DNA of 64,000 nucleotides from Ochotona curzoniae (Eukaryota > Chordata > Mammalia > Lagomorpha > Ochotonidae): NCBI RefSeq assembly GCF_017591425.1, contig NW_024467120.1, forward strand, positions 9,548,001-9,612,000, in the 5' to 3' direction. Under the pieces are notes generated by a model. The model did no database searches. It had not been told where the DNA came from and worked only from the letters and a program-made list of their open reading frames with translations. The position numbers were made by a program, and so were the translations under genes. Of this stretch, positions 11,850 through 24,455 are shown piece after piece (position 1 is the stretch's first letter; each line of letters starts with the position of its first letter).

Positions 11850-12311
11850 TTGGCTGGTGTGTATTAACTTCGGCTTTATTCAATGGCTGACACACAGGAC
11901 GAATGGAAACTAAGTTACCACATGGAGAAACACATCCCAGCTCCCTGCTATCCTTGCCACAAGCCTCACCAGTTTTAGACCATGGGTGGCTAAGAAACAT
12001 ATGCCTACTATGCATTTTGAGGTCTAAGTGCTGTGGTTGCTTACTTTACCGTAACAATTGCAGAAAGAAACACTACAATAACCCCTCCCTAAAAGTGACA
12101 GGCAAAGACAAATCTGAAAGATGGGCATGTTCAGAGGTTTGGGAGAGGAACTTTCCAAAATACTCCCCTGCAGGGGGAACACATGCCTAAGGAGTTAGGG
12201 GCAGCCAGGGGACAAGCCTGCCTGGATTGGAAAACCCAAGAAAGACCTCATCACAGAAGGAAGAGGCAAATACACTGTGTAGGGCCTCAGGGAACACTGC
12301 TTGCTTTATGC

Positions 12312-12313
<2 letters not shown>
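11850..12313. other. Unassigned sequence
   Basis: It is somewhat GC-richer than its surroundings. A 95-codon plus frame (11903-12190) shows no domain. It may be an old LTR or unique sequence, but nothing decisive is visible. Confidence 0.35.
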
Positions 12314-12362
<49 letters not shown>

Positions 12363-12372
12363 AAGAGAGAGA
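12314..12372 (+). repeat. (GA)n microsatellite
   Basis: More than 20 GA units are followed by GAAA interruptions. On the complementary strand it is a CT run like those in SINE tails, but no SINE body was recognised next to it. Confidence 0.95.
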
Positions 12373-13060
12373 TGGGAAGTCACTGTGAGTGGTCTGATTG
12401 AATAGTGACAGGATTAGGCTCTAGTTATCACAGCTTCATTCCAACAGATTACAAAAAATACAGAAAATGAATCCACAGTGGGAGTGGATGGCCAATTAGG
12501 GCCATTTCAGGCTTTGAAGGAGGATGATGATGGAGACAAGGAACACAATTACAGCAATGGAGAAGCTGAGCTCCGAGCTTGCTGAAGTATAAGAGGTGAT
12601 AAAAGAATGTCAGACCTACTGTTGTGGATGTTGTCCAGGGCACGGTTGCTATTGATTGAGTCGAAGAAGAGAGGAGGGGCAGACTTGAAAGACATCAGGG
12701 GGCGGGGGTTTCACACATGTTAGATGAGGTTGTTTGTTAGGTATCACACACACACACGCTACGTTACATTCAGATGAAGTCATTACTTCCAGATGAGGCT
12801 GATAGCATTCCTCTCCAAACAATATTGTTCACTGCACCCCACTTTCCATAATTCTGTTGCATAGCTTAACGTTGTTTTAGTAGAATTTGATTCACATTTT
12901 AATTTATCTGTTCATTGGCAATGGGAAACTTTATAAACTACTTGGTAATATGTGTAGTGCACAGTATAATTAATGAATAAAGAAGTGGATTTAGGTTTTT
13001 CTACAGTAGTTCAGTGTATTCCTAACAACAATGAAGCAGTTGCTAACTTGTGAAATATGA
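12373..13060. other. Unassigned sequence
   Basis: A short CA run lies at 12748-12757. No gene or named repeat could be supported. Confidence 0.4.
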
Positions 13061-13180
13061 GAGGTCTTCAAATATTTATAGAAAATGAGCAGTGCAAAAA
13101 AAAATGCATGGATTTCAAAATATTTTGCATGTAAATAAACCCATTTTTAATTCTATTTTCCATGAACGTTTGAAGTTCCT
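13061..13180. mobile_element. Short hairpin-type DNA element, copy 3 (complete)
   Basis: This is the most complete copy, about 120 bp. The left end AGGTCTTCAAATATTTATAG is an imperfect inverted repeat of the right end, which on the minus strand reads AGGAACTTCAAACGTTCATGG. The internal part reads GCATGGATTTCAAAATATTTT and GTAAATAAACCCA. No transposase is encoded, so if it is a DNA transposon it is non-autonomous. No TA target duplication was established. Confidence 0.55.
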
Positions 13181-14711
13181 TTGTGTGATAATAGCCCATT
13201 GCTTCCATATCTTTCTTAAAAAGGGAAGAACTAAAAGCTTACTAAAAATTTCTTTGAACAGTTGAAATAGTAACTAAAGTATAGGAACTTTGTTGTGTAA
13301 TTTTCACTACAGTGATATATTTGTGTGAAAATGTAGAAGCATATTTAATATTCATACCTCATTGGAAATTTCCACCAATGAAGCATTTTACTTCCTCCTA
13401 CGCAATTGAGACCTATTTGTAAAGGTTATTTCTGTTTAACTTTGAAAAAAATTCAGTTCTGATATTTTCAAAGAAAAATAACAAAAAAAGTTGAAATATA
13501 TTACTTTCACACAATATCACATACAATATTCATACAACATCACAAACCATATACTATTACATCTCTACTGAGATTTTCTAAAATATTTCTATTTTTATCA
13601 TCAGGAATTACACCAATGCCATGTTTTACCAGTGAATGATAGGTAATGGTGCTTTTTAGGAAAATAAACTAACAAATGCTATATGTGAATTCTCTAACAC
13701 ATCTTTTCTCGCTTCTTAATGAGTCGAGTCAGGGACCTTCACGGAATGTGTCACTGAATGCAATTTGTGAGTTGGCTATCGTAGAAATGAGACTTTATTT
13801 TTAAATAGATTAAGGAGTAAAAGGGGATCTTTTGCAGGTTATATCACTTCTTCCGTTTTTTTTATTGTCATTGATGTACTACATGGTTCTGTACACAAAA
13901 GAGAGTTGAACGTTTATTTGTTTTTCATCTTCAACAACTAATTGGCTCATTTTTCTTTTCCCCACTCTCTACAATCATCAGAAACATACACTCATGTTTT
14001 CCGCCCTCTCCATACATACAAAGTCCAAGTGATACGTGAGTTAGCCGTTTTCTACTGTTTACAGTTTATAATTTTAGAATATTTTTGTAGAATTTTAAAA
14101 ATATCATTGCTAATGTGTGATTTTCTTAATCTGCAGCCTTAGTCATCATATAACAAGGGGTTCTCACAGAATGACTTCTTTTCAGATAGAAATTGTACCA
14201 ATTCTTTCACAGTCCTAAGGTATAAAATAAAGAATATCAATATACTTGGCATATGTATTTGTTCCATTTTACTTTTTACCGGCTCAGATTTCAAAGTCAC
14301 CCACCCATTTGCATGGGTGACCTGGCATTAAAAAAAGCAACAACAAATAATTGCATGAAGAAAATAATAACATGAGAAAACAAATACAAAATATAGAGGA
14401 CAGACCCACAAAATACAAAAACCTCATGAATAGGACAAAAATTGCTAAAGACATTGGTACCAAGTCTTTCACAGTTGTCTAAAATAAAAAAAAAATAACT
14501 TTTTTCTACATTTTCAGAGATCTGGGCAAAACTTAATGCAATAATGACATTTCCTCCCTTTCAATTTGGCCAGATTGGTTTGGGATGCTGATATTATAAG
14601 CAATAGCACAATCTTCCACACTGTAATGGTGGCCAAAATAATTTTATTTCTGAAAATATCTTTTGGTTAGGACTATTTTTCTGTGTTTATCCAAATCCAT
14701 CATATTTTTAA
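13181..14711. other. Unassigned AT-rich sequence
   Basis: No gene or recognisable repeat was seen. The 62- and 66-codon open frames are F/L-rich frames in T-rich DNA. Confidence 0.4.
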
Positions 14712-14866
14712 ACACATGTACATATGAATATGCATGTACTATGAATTATATATAGTAAATTATGCAAAATTATATAACATATTATATATAATTATTGTAA
14801 TTATATAATATATTATATATTATTATATATGATTCATAGTACATGCATATTCATATGTACATGTGT
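14712..14866. repeat. AT-rich palindrome with 35-bp perfect arms
   Basis: Arms at 14712-14746 and 14832-14866 are exact reverse complements over 35 bp. The 85-bp spacer is almost pure A/T and itself partly self-complementary, so the whole 155 bp could extrude as a cruciform or fold as a hairpin. Confidence 0.95.
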
Positions 14867-17209
14867 ACATATATATATCAGGGTTTTTTTTCGTCCCTTT
14901 TCTCTCTATTGCATATTCAACATTCCAGTCTGGGCAATTCTTACTGTAATGTTTGAAAAACAGATCTTCCTTAAACCTGATTCCTCTCCCTGAGGTTCGG
15001 AGACTCCCATTCTGACCCCTCCAGTTCCTTCCTCTGACAACTTCCTCTCCTCAGAAACTGTGACTCCATTTATACACATTTACAGCAGAGGACATTTGAT
15101 GGATTTAAGTTATTATCTGCTCTGCATACCATAAAACAAATAAAGATTAAAAAACATGTTTTTTTCTTCTCAGATTATCACAGTGTTTGTATTCTTGTTC
15201 TTTGTTTATGCATGCAATTTTACCTGACTTTTTTGCGTTGTGAAGTACTTCTTTTAAATAATCTTTTTAAAAATATTGATTTGTTAGCAAATCTAGTATT
15301 TCAAATAATTCCTTTGTAAAGCAACATGACAAGTTGGATTTGTTGACAATCTAATGCTGGGCCAGAGTTATGTGAAAAGCAACTCCTAAAGGAATGGGAT
15401 TGGCGTTAATCTGACCATCTGGGATGGGGAAAGGATGCAGGTGTGGACAGAGTTAGCAGCTGCACTGGGAGGCAGGTCAGGCAGCCTCAGTGGGTCCCAC
15501 TGGGAACTCTGGAGTCCGTCAGGTAGTTATGTTCTGGACCACAAAGACTTGACTGTTCAGTCGTGTATGAAACCTCAGTGTAAATGGTGCTTTCTTAAAG
15601 GAGATATCTGTGCAACTGGAGCAATCTACGGAGGTGTTTACAATCTGATACTGTCTTCTGAACAATCTCCCAGCTGCTGAGCTCCCAGGTCCTTGCTTGA
15701 AGAGGACCTGACAATGCATATGCCACAATCAGCATTCTATTTTATTGCTTTCTCTTGAGGGCCACTACTACCAATTTGTTGCTTGTTATTCTGCCTCGCT
15801 TTTTTAAAAAAAAACAAAATATGGTCACTAATTTTTTTGAACGCACACTCCAAGCCAAAGGTGAGCTTTCAACACGAATGATCTTACCAACCACCTATAA
15901 AGACTCAGTGATTTTTCCAGATCTTTTAGTTCTATTTTACAGAGGACTTTTATTTTAAAAAACTTGAGCCTAGGGACACTTACAGAAAATGCTGAACTTT
16001 TTAGCTCTACTGTACAGCTGCCTTCTAAAAAGAAAGCAGAGCAGAATATAAGGCAATAAATCATTTTAAATGTCCTAAATTCAGTTCTGGCTCAAAGTAT
16101 CTGTTACCACTTAGATTTTATTAAGATGTGTTACATTTGTATGAAAAGGAACTATTCTCTAATTATGATATTCAACACAGAAGGGTGACCTTTGTAATGA
16201 TTAATGTTTGATGCCAAAGATGAAAAAAAGACAAATAAATACATAATACCCCAGAGGGTAAAAATCAAATAAGCCCACATCTTCATTTAGAGTGCAGACT
16301 GGGTAATCTGGAATATAAAACATGGGAGGGTCCTGAAATAATTGCTTATGCTTCTGGAAGGAGACACGAAACACACTGTAACAAATATGTGGCAATAAGA
16401 TGGAGTTTTAAAGCTTTCATTCTCAATGAAATTTCAACTGTTAATGCAACAATTTAAAACATGTTGTGTTGGATTTTAAAGTCATTCAGAAATATCTTGG
16501 ATATCTGTAAAAGTGTTATGCATTTATTTCCCTGGAAATTATTTTGTACACTTTCACTACAAATATTAGGATCGATTTCTAACATTATGAGAAAAGAAAA
16601 CATCTAAATAATGAGAGCTGTAAGGTTATGGCAACTTTTCCACTGGAAGTAAAAATAGGTGAACTAACATCAGAATCATTAAATCCAAAAATGAATGACC
16701 ATGTACATGTTGTGTCTACTAGAGACTAACTTTCCTTAATGAAACATTTTTATTTCTGAATTTCTCTAATAAATGGTAATAAATACCTTATTAAATACAG
16801 AAATAAGATTTATAACCTGCTTATTAAACATCTCAATTTATCAAAATTCACTAAAATACATTTTATCTTACACTTTATATTATTATAAAGGATTTACAAA
16901 CTTGAAAAGAAATTTATTTAAAAATAGCATAAATGTATTTAAAATGATTGTATATAATTCTCATATCTCCAAATTAATATTTCCACAATATTTACGTATG
17001 CCTATAGTTTGCTCATCTCATCCTAATAAATATATTATCACATCCTCATAATTCAATTCACTTTCCCATAATAAAATCGCTATTTCACAGAAAGTAAAAG
17101 TTAAAGAATAAAAATATATAGCCAGATTTGTATGTATGTGTGTATGTCTGTCTGTCTGCTTACAGTCTTCGTCAGTATCTACAAACACTTCTTAGAAGAT
17201 TTATGATAG
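14867..17209. other. Unassigned AT-rich sequence
   Basis: There are many stops in all frames. Open frames up to 92 codons (16773-17051 +) are low-complexity I/N/K-rich translations of AT-rich DNA. No gene could be supported. Confidence 0.4.
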
Positions 17210-17467
17210 AGCTGGTTTTTAAGTGTAGTGGCTACAGTTGCCTCCTGTGTGGGTGCCTGTTTGAGTCACTGCTGCTTCAATTCCATTCTGGTCACTTGGA
17301 AAAGCAGCAGAGGGTGGTGACCAGAGAGGAGACAAAGAGGGAGCTTAGAGCCCTAAGGCTATCTGGGGAGTAAACAAGCAGATGCAAGATCTCTCTCTGT
17401 CTCTCTCTCTCTCTCCTTCTGTGTGTGTCTTTCTGTCTCCTTCTCTCTAACTTTCAAAAAACAATCT
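17210..17467 (+). mobile_element. CSINE, internally deleted
   Basis: The stretch carries TTTGAGTCACTGCTGCTTCAA (B-box side), GGAAAAGCAGCAGAGGGTGG, ATCTGGGGAGTAAACAAGCAG, a CT-rich tail and CTAACTTTCAAAAAAC. Part of the middle (the GGGAGACCC...TGGCTTC block) is missing. Confidence 0.65.
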
Positions 17468-18555
17468 GTTTCAGTTAATACGAAACAAAACAAAATAAAA
17501 CAAAACAAAAACACGTAAACACACAAGATTTGGTTTATACCCCACCTATCAATCCCAAGTACACTTTGAAAAGAACATGAAAGGGTCACTTTTAAACCTC
17601 CCAAGTCAAGATTTTCCAGTGCATGTCCGCGATTGCCTTATACTCCTGCTTCAGACGTTTAATAAACACATCATGAAAGCATTGTTCTGATAGAGACAGT
17701 GGAGAATCAGACGCCTTTATGTTTTTTGGACACATTCATTTTCCCCTTCATCATTTTCCAATCACTGCTTCTCTCCTGACTCTACCCTAATCCTGCAATA
17801 CCCAACTCTCCTGTGTGAATTACATTTGCATCCTGGTACATCTAGATATCTCTTGGATTCTTTCCAGATCAAATCTTATCATGGAAGGATCTGGCAGTCT
17901 CCCAGGAGCCTTGCATCCAACGACTTTCTGTCTCTCTGGAGCATCCGTGTAACAAGTAACACGCTGTCCTTCCTGTTTCTGCATCTGTGCCCTTCAGCCT
18001 AAATTTCTGGAGGTTACAAGATTTTTAAAAATTCATTTGCATTGCATTGATCTCAGTGACATGTACAGTCTGGTGCTAATTCTTACTGTGAATAATTGAA
18101 AATACAGTAAAATTCCATTGCCCAAAAGATAAAAATTTGGATTTGTTTCTTCTGTCTCTCAATACATAAAACCAATGCTCTAATGAACTAAAGAATTTCT
18201 TTGAGTTTGGGATCATGCCATTAGTCAGTTGAGTAAAGTGCCTAGACTTTGTCTTTCTTTTCTCCGTGTGATCTCCTGTTTTGTACTGCATGGTATGCCT
18301 CCAATTTGCATCCTGACCCGTGAAAATGCCACATTCATATGTCTAAACACACTCAAAGATTAAAAGAGAGGAGATTGGTGGTTGACAGAACAGCGTTGTG
18401 TAGGTTAAACTCTGTGGGCATGACTGCACAGAAGCATGTGCAACTAATAAGAGTGGAAATTTAATTTTGCCCCAAAAGGAGCCTTACTGGGAGACATCAT
18501 AACTCTGAAAATTTCAGAAGCAAAAATGTTGGTGTCCATAATTTCACAAGAGTAA
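17468..18555. other. Unassigned sequence
   Basis: It starts with AAAC/AAAT-rich short repeats (17482-17510). The rest shows no gene or recognised element. Confidence 0.4.
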
Positions 18556-18563
18556 CCTTATTT

Positions 18564-18597
<34 letters not shown>

Positions 18598-18598
18598 C
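18556..18598 (+). repeat. (TTTA)n-(TTGA)n compound microsatellite
   Basis: Three TTTA-like units pass into about eight ATTG units. Confidence 0.9.
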
Positions 18599-19014
18599 CC
18601 ACAAGTGTGGAATGAAATGTTTTTAAATGAATTGTTGTCAGGATCAACATTACATGCAGAAAGGCTCAGATTTCTTCAACCTTAGGCTGAGATATTGAAC
18701 AAGACTCATGGTTATCTTAGAAACATCCTTTCCAGTCATTTGACAACGGGCCACTGCAGAAAAGGAGGCCATGTGCAGAAGGCCGGCAGTGAGACTTGCC
18801 TCTTCAGAGTGCCCTCTGCACTCTTGCCGCGACTGGCATGGCAGTGGGGGACTGTCTACTTTAGTTCTCAAAAACAGGTATTTGAACAGTCGATAGGGAA
18901 AGGTAGAATGAATGTGTTTCGTTTTCTTTTATTTATTCGTCTCATTATTTAAAAAATTTTGTCTGCTTTCACAGAAATAATTTAATGCGATAAAATTATT
19001 TTGCAGTATGAGTA

Positions 19015-19352
19015 TTTGACATAGTGATTCAAATGAAAATTGGAATGCCTACACCCTATTTGGAGTGCTTGGCTTAAATTTTTTACTTCCTTTTCAATTC
19101 TAGCTTCCTAATTGTGTGGACCCTGGGAGGCAGCAGGTGATATCCTAGTGCCTGGGTTCTTGCCAACCTTGAAGCCCACTCAGATTATTTTTCTGGTTCC
19201 AAGTTTCAGCAAAGTCCAGCTCCTAGCTACTAGTTATTCATGTAGTCACCCAGCAGATGGAAGATGCCCCCGTCTCTTTTCTTCCCTCCCTCTTCTCTTT
19301 CCCTCTCTCCCTCTTTCTCTCTCCCCCTCTTTTCAAATAAAAAAATATTTAA
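19015..19352 (+). mobile_element. Old CSINE-like element
   Basis: GACATAGTGATTCAAATG, TTGGAATGCCTACACCC, TAGTGCCTGGGTTCTTGCC, AGCAAAGTCCAGCTCC and GTCACCCAGCAGATGGAAGAT are followed by a long CT-rich tail and TTTTCAAATAAAAAAA. They follow the older C-repeat subfamily on the plus strand. Confidence 0.6.
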
Positions 19353-22300
19353 AGTAAAAATTCTGCTTTCCTCTAATGTTTAAATATCATAGTAAATTAA
19401 GCAAAAAGAATAAGTGAATAAATGAGATTCAAAGACTTACATTGTCGACGCTAAGTTTAGCTATTTATTTATAGGTGTACAATGTGAAATTAATGAAATC
19501 ACTTTTGTTGGCCAAAATGTTTATTGCTTTGTAATGCTGTAATGTAGGTAAGTACACAATAGTGTATTTTAAAAAACACTATTACTGGAATCCGTATCTT
19601 GTCTTTTCAGAAAATAAATTCAGATTTATTTGCTTCATTAATAAGAAACCTAATTTCACTTAAGATTGCACAAAGCACAGACCAATGATAAGGTATAGCA
19701 GTTTTGCTCCTCAGCCATTTAATTTCATCCCATAAATGGAGCAATGCTTGAAATGCAATCATTCCAAAATTTCTTGGCAAGCAGTTCTCCAAGGGTTGGT
19801 CCAGTTTCTTCATCACTGTGTTTGAGTAAGCTCCCAGCTTTATTAAGACTTCAGGTTCTTTGTTACCAATAAAAGAAATATAAAGGCAAACAATAAGAGT
19901 TAGGTTTTCAAAGAAGTTTGGGTTTGCTTAAGCTGTTGAAAATTTGGTTTGGAAGAAATCAAACATTACTCAAGCTTTGAGATGAATTGTGTAGAATATT
20001 CCTCTTATGAGCTTTGCAGCCGAACTGTTTCCTTTGGACTTGAAAAATAGATTTCCGTAATATGGCATTAACTATTCACGGAAGCATTCTTTAACAAATA
20101 AATAAGCAAAATTCAGTTGATTATTTCAGGTTTTTTCTACAAAAATCTATTTGAAGATGCTAAATATAGAATTAGTTATAATCCCTGAAGAAGTAATTTA
20201 TACTGATAGTCTGGCTTCATATATCAGAGAAGTCTACATTGTCTATCAACAAAAAATAAAATACTTCCTTAAAAAAAACCCACAAATTTTGTGATATTTT
20301 AGTGGGTCTGGTTATAAGTGGATGTAAAACACAAAGCATGTAACATTCTACAGACTTCTTTTGAGGGGAAAAGGTACAAGATTTTCTACACCAATCAACA
20401 CTAAACTTATGATAAAAGCTAGTCAGTGTTAAGTAAGATCCAAGGGTCACACTCTTGCTGCAGTTAGAGAAGTAATCTACTGTAATGAGTTTAGGAATGG
20501 TCTATTTTCAATCCCTGTGCTTGCTTCTCAATGGTATGAATCTATTAACCTTTTAAAATAGTAAATAAACCAAAAAGATAACACACTTTTTCACTTTAAA
20601 CAGCCATTGCATCTTTATTCTTTGACAAATTCCCTTAACAAAATTTAGCTCAAATCACTCAGGTCCCACATTTTGCTAATTTCTTCTTATTGGGGAGAAG
20701 AGCGGGTCACTACCAACAGCTAAGTAACAGTGCGGATTTTCTCATTCTATTAGAAAGCCCCTATTTAATCACACCATTTTTAAACGAAATCGTCTCAATT
20801 CATTCCATCTGTTCTCAGGGACTCATTTGATAGCTTTTTAATCATCTCTGTGGCTCTTCTCTAGTTTTCCTTCAGCTTGTCAATATCCCTCAGGGGTTTT
20901 TGAGCCCAAAACTTAGTACCAATTTTTCTCTGCTTCACCTGTTGCCATGGTGAGAGTTATAGGTTTGACTTTGTCAGTGATTCAGACAACAGACAATTAA
21001 CACATAAACATTGTTTGCTTATGAAATGTTTTTGTTGTTAATTCTTAGACAAGTATATCATACATGTTTATCCATTTGTTTTTACTGAAAGTATAAGTAA
21101 ATCAGAACAATCCTCTGAGTCGAAGTTAAATCATTACCAGGTACGTGATGCCTGTTTATTTTTATACCTAGGTTTCAGCGGAGAAAAAGCATGTCCACTA
21201 AACCATGTTTGCTATGATTCCTTTACACCATCACCTTAGAATGCAATCATGATGATCCTGGATTCCACACACCTCCCTCTGCACTACATTGCTCCAAGCC
21301 TGTGAGGTACATAACATTCACACATGTGTATCAACCTTCAACAGAAAGCATCCCTCAGTATAAAAGCCAATGTCTTTACAATCCCCTTCCATCATCTGTA
21401 TCAACCCACTACCGCAGCCCTGTCTCCATCACCTGTATCACTCACCTCCAAATCAGAATGCTTTTTATTCTAACCCAATGTCAGCACCCTCTTCTCCAAA
21501 TAGCCAGACACGTTTCCTTCCAAGGACTTTCCTCTGGATATTTTCTGTCTGGATGTTTTTCCTTCAATTATTTACTTAAATCATTAGCTTTGTGAAGTTC
21601 ACACCAACTCTCCTGTTTTCGTTGGATGAAAGTTCTAAAATAATCCCTAAGCATTACAGTCTCCAACATTATTAACAATATAATTTTTTTTTCAAAATCT
21701 CTTTGTGTACTTGAATAAAAAGATCCTCTCCATTGATGTTGATTTGATCATCACCCAGATTACATTTTATGCTTGTAAACTCTCCCTTTTGCTACACACA
21801 ATATACCTGCTAGAAGTAGTTTGATATGACCCAAGTATGAGTCATAAAAGTGAGAAACCAATCAGATCACGGCCTTGAATTTGTCTGATCATCTTGTCTA
21901 AAACTCTTTTATTAGTTGCTCTAGAATGTAAGTTGGATTGAAGTTGTAGGAAAAAAGTCAAGAGATCAAGGGCAGTGGAGTCAAAAGCTTCTCTGTATAT
22001 TAAGGATGATTCAGTTCTTTGATGCTCAGCAGTGTTTGTTATCCTTAAAAATTAGCTCTTCTCCTTGGAAGTCACCAGTTTAGGAAAAATGTCACTCTAC
22101 CCTTTGTTCATTCTGTATTATGTATTTCCACAGTCTACTTCAGTTGAAGGTCAGCTGTAGGTTGTGAAGTGGAGAAATAAATGACCATAATGTTTCTATG
22201 AATATCAAATGGATAATGAGAAGGAGGGAGAAGCAAAGATTTAAGAAGAATGTTGATCTTATGATCCCAGTTTGGGTTTCAGGTGCAGAAGGACATTGTT

Positions 22301-22566
22301 ACTATTTCCTGACTTCATCAAGCTACGTGTGTCTATGTCAGTCTCAGATGCTGACTGAAATGTATTGTTGCTATGATGAGATCACTTTCTCCAAGACCTA
22401 GTCAATTGTGTTCAAATCTCACTTTGCAATATTTAGAAAAGATTCTGATTCATTTAAGGGAAACATTGTGAAATCCGTAGAACATCCAGGACATAGTGAA
22501 CAGGGTTCTTCAGCTAACCTCTGTAAACTGACTAGTACTTCTTAGGGATGAAAAATGTTTATCATG
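19353..22566. other. Unassigned AT-rich sequence, 3.2 kb
   Basis: No recognised repeat, exon or RNA gene was seen. Open frames are under 100 codons and without domain signatures (for example 21302-21595 +, 20217-20450 -). Confidence 0.4.
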
Positions 22567-22753
22567 ACAATAAGAAGGAAGAGGAGGATAAAGAGCATTG
22601 AAGGAGTAAGTGGAGGAAGAAGAAGAAGGGGAAGGAAGGAAGGAAGGAAAGAAAGAATGAAGGAAAGAAAGAAGGAAAGAAGGAAAATAAAAAAAGATAA
22701 AAAAGGAAGAGAAAGAAAGAAAAAGGGAAGGAAGGAAGGAAGGAAGGAAGGAA

Positions 22754-22846
<93 letters not shown>

Positions 22847-23104
22847 CAGGAAGGAAAGAAGGAGGGAGGAAAGAAAAAGGGAGGAAAGAAGGAGCAAATA
22901 AGAAAGGGAATAATCACAGAAGGGATGAAACAATGAAGGAAGGAATGAAAGGAGGAAGGAAAGAAGGGGGAAGAAAGAAAAAAAGGAAGAAGAAAGAAAG
23001 AAGGGAGAGAGAATAAAAGGAAGTCAGGAAGGAAGGAAGAGAGAGGGAGGGAGGGAGGAAGGAAGAGAGAAAGTAAGGCAGGAAGGCAGGGAAGCAGATA
23101 GGGA
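22567..23104 (+). repeat. Polypurine tract with (GGAA)n and (GAAA)n
   Basis: The plus strand is almost only A and G for about 540 bp. It contains an uninterrupted run of 148 purines at 22699-22846, including a (GAAA)n block of about 22 units. The long open frames over it (K/E/R-rich on plus, F/L/S-rich on minus) arise from the repeat and are not genes. Confidence 0.95.
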
Positions 23105-23328
23105 GGGAATAGCTAGTTGCCCAGGTAACTGGGTCTTGATTTTTTGGGTAGTGAGGGTGAGGAAAGGGGAGTGGATATGGGGATGAACAAATAAGCCAGT
23201 GGTAGCTGTGTTTTCCCTTTCATCTGCCTGAAAACAAGGGTGGAAGACAAAGTCAGAGAAGGAGTGGCAAATGATTATTTGAAGCAAAACACAATAGAGA
23301 GGCTAATATGCAACAGGAGGTCAAAAAC

Positions 23329-23645
23329 TTTTTTTCTAGTATTTAATGGATTCGAAAGGCAGAGAAAGAGAACCAGAGGGAGAGGGCTAATCTACTGCTT
23401 CACTCTCAAATATCCACAACAGCCAAAAGTCCGTAAGTCTACAACAGCCAATGCCAGTAGCTTGGAACTCAATATTGATCTTACAGGTAGGTGACAGGCA
23501 TTCAAGCACTTGAGCCAACACCTGCTGCTTCCTAGAGTTCACACCATCTAGAGCTGGCATGGCTTGGCCATTTATGAGATCACAACATATGGGATGTGAT
23601 CATCCCAAGCAACAGGTCAACTGATGCACCAAACACCCATCCCTC
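23329..23645 (-). mobile_element. CSINE, minus strand, diverged
   Basis: The complement of the tail and CT stretch lies at the left (AAAGGCAGAGAAAGAGAACC). The head lies at the right (CATATGGGATGTGATCATCCC, AAGCAACAGGTCAACTGATGC). The middle is diverged and partly rearranged. Confidence 0.65.
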
Positions 23646-24149
23646 CCACCATGTATTCTTTATGTAGAATTATGTGGAAAAGTAAAATATAATATTTTCT
23701 CAATTATGATAAGCACAGTGCAGTTCACAAATATTCCAAGGTGTCTTATGACTGCAACTTCCTAACGAGTTCTTGTTAATGTTTCCTCCTTAGAGCTTCT
23801 TCTATTTGGTCAGCTTCCAGGTAAAGTCATTGTCTTCTTTCTAACCATCACAATCCTTCACATTAATTTCCACCTTTGCTGTCTTCTACCACATTTCAGA
23901 TCTTGATGCTTCAATTCATCTGTACATGTTGGGAACAATGTCCTGGTTTCCCTGAACCCATTCCACTTGTCAACTCAACTGTAATATTTTTCTTTCCATT
24001 AGGTAACAGCCATATAGTGTTTGGGACAGTATATGAGTTCAATAACTGCTATTTAATATTTTTATCATTGAGTTTAACAGAGATATTGATCAGCACATTG
24101 TTAATGATATAACTCACTGCTCTGAATATGTATGCCGTCATATGCAGAT
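23646..24149. other. Unassigned sequence
   Basis: Nothing beyond ordinary AT-rich sequence could be identified. Confidence 0.35.
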
Positions 24150-24455
24150 TGGCAACGTTTTCGCTAGTAATGGAACACTTACGTGATGATGGTGCCATAA
24201 GATTGTAACAGAGTTGAAAAAATTCTTGCTAAATGACATAATTATCACAGTGACATCATAGCACAGTGTATTGCATGTGTGTGCATTTGCAGTGTTAATC
24301 ATTTGAACACACTGTTGAGTACAACCATCAGTTGAGTAAAAGTACAGCATATACATACAGAATATGACACTTGATAGCAGTAATGCATGGTTGTTAATTG
24401 GGTTATTTACTAACCATACTTCATCATCACTTTAGCTTGTTCCCCTACTTAAAAA
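24150..24455. mobile_element. Tigger-like (TcMar) DNA transposon remnant
   Basis: The string CCATAAGATTGTAACAGAG and the later TAAAAGTACAGCATATACATA, GACACTTGATAGCAGTAAT and CTTGTTCCCCTACTTAAAA follow the order of a pogo/Tigger-family mammalian repeat. It is only a terminal non-coding part, with no transposase frame. The subfamily is not assigned; the identification is by recognition only. Confidence 0.5.

Noticed and set aside
11527..12015. 162-codon minus-strand frame with I/Y/F-rich centre
   Set aside because: The centre is translated TA-rich palindrome and the rest matches nothing recognised.
14284..14472. Small hydrophobic open frames such as 62 codons at 14284-14472 (-)
   Set aside because: F/L/I-rich translation is expected from T-rich DNA; there is no signal of selection or exon context.
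22555..23016. Open frames of 123-153 codons (K/E/R-rich or F/L/S-rich) over 22.5-23.0 kb
   Set aside because: They are translations of a GGAA/GAAA simple repeat in several frames on both strands, with no domain or start context.
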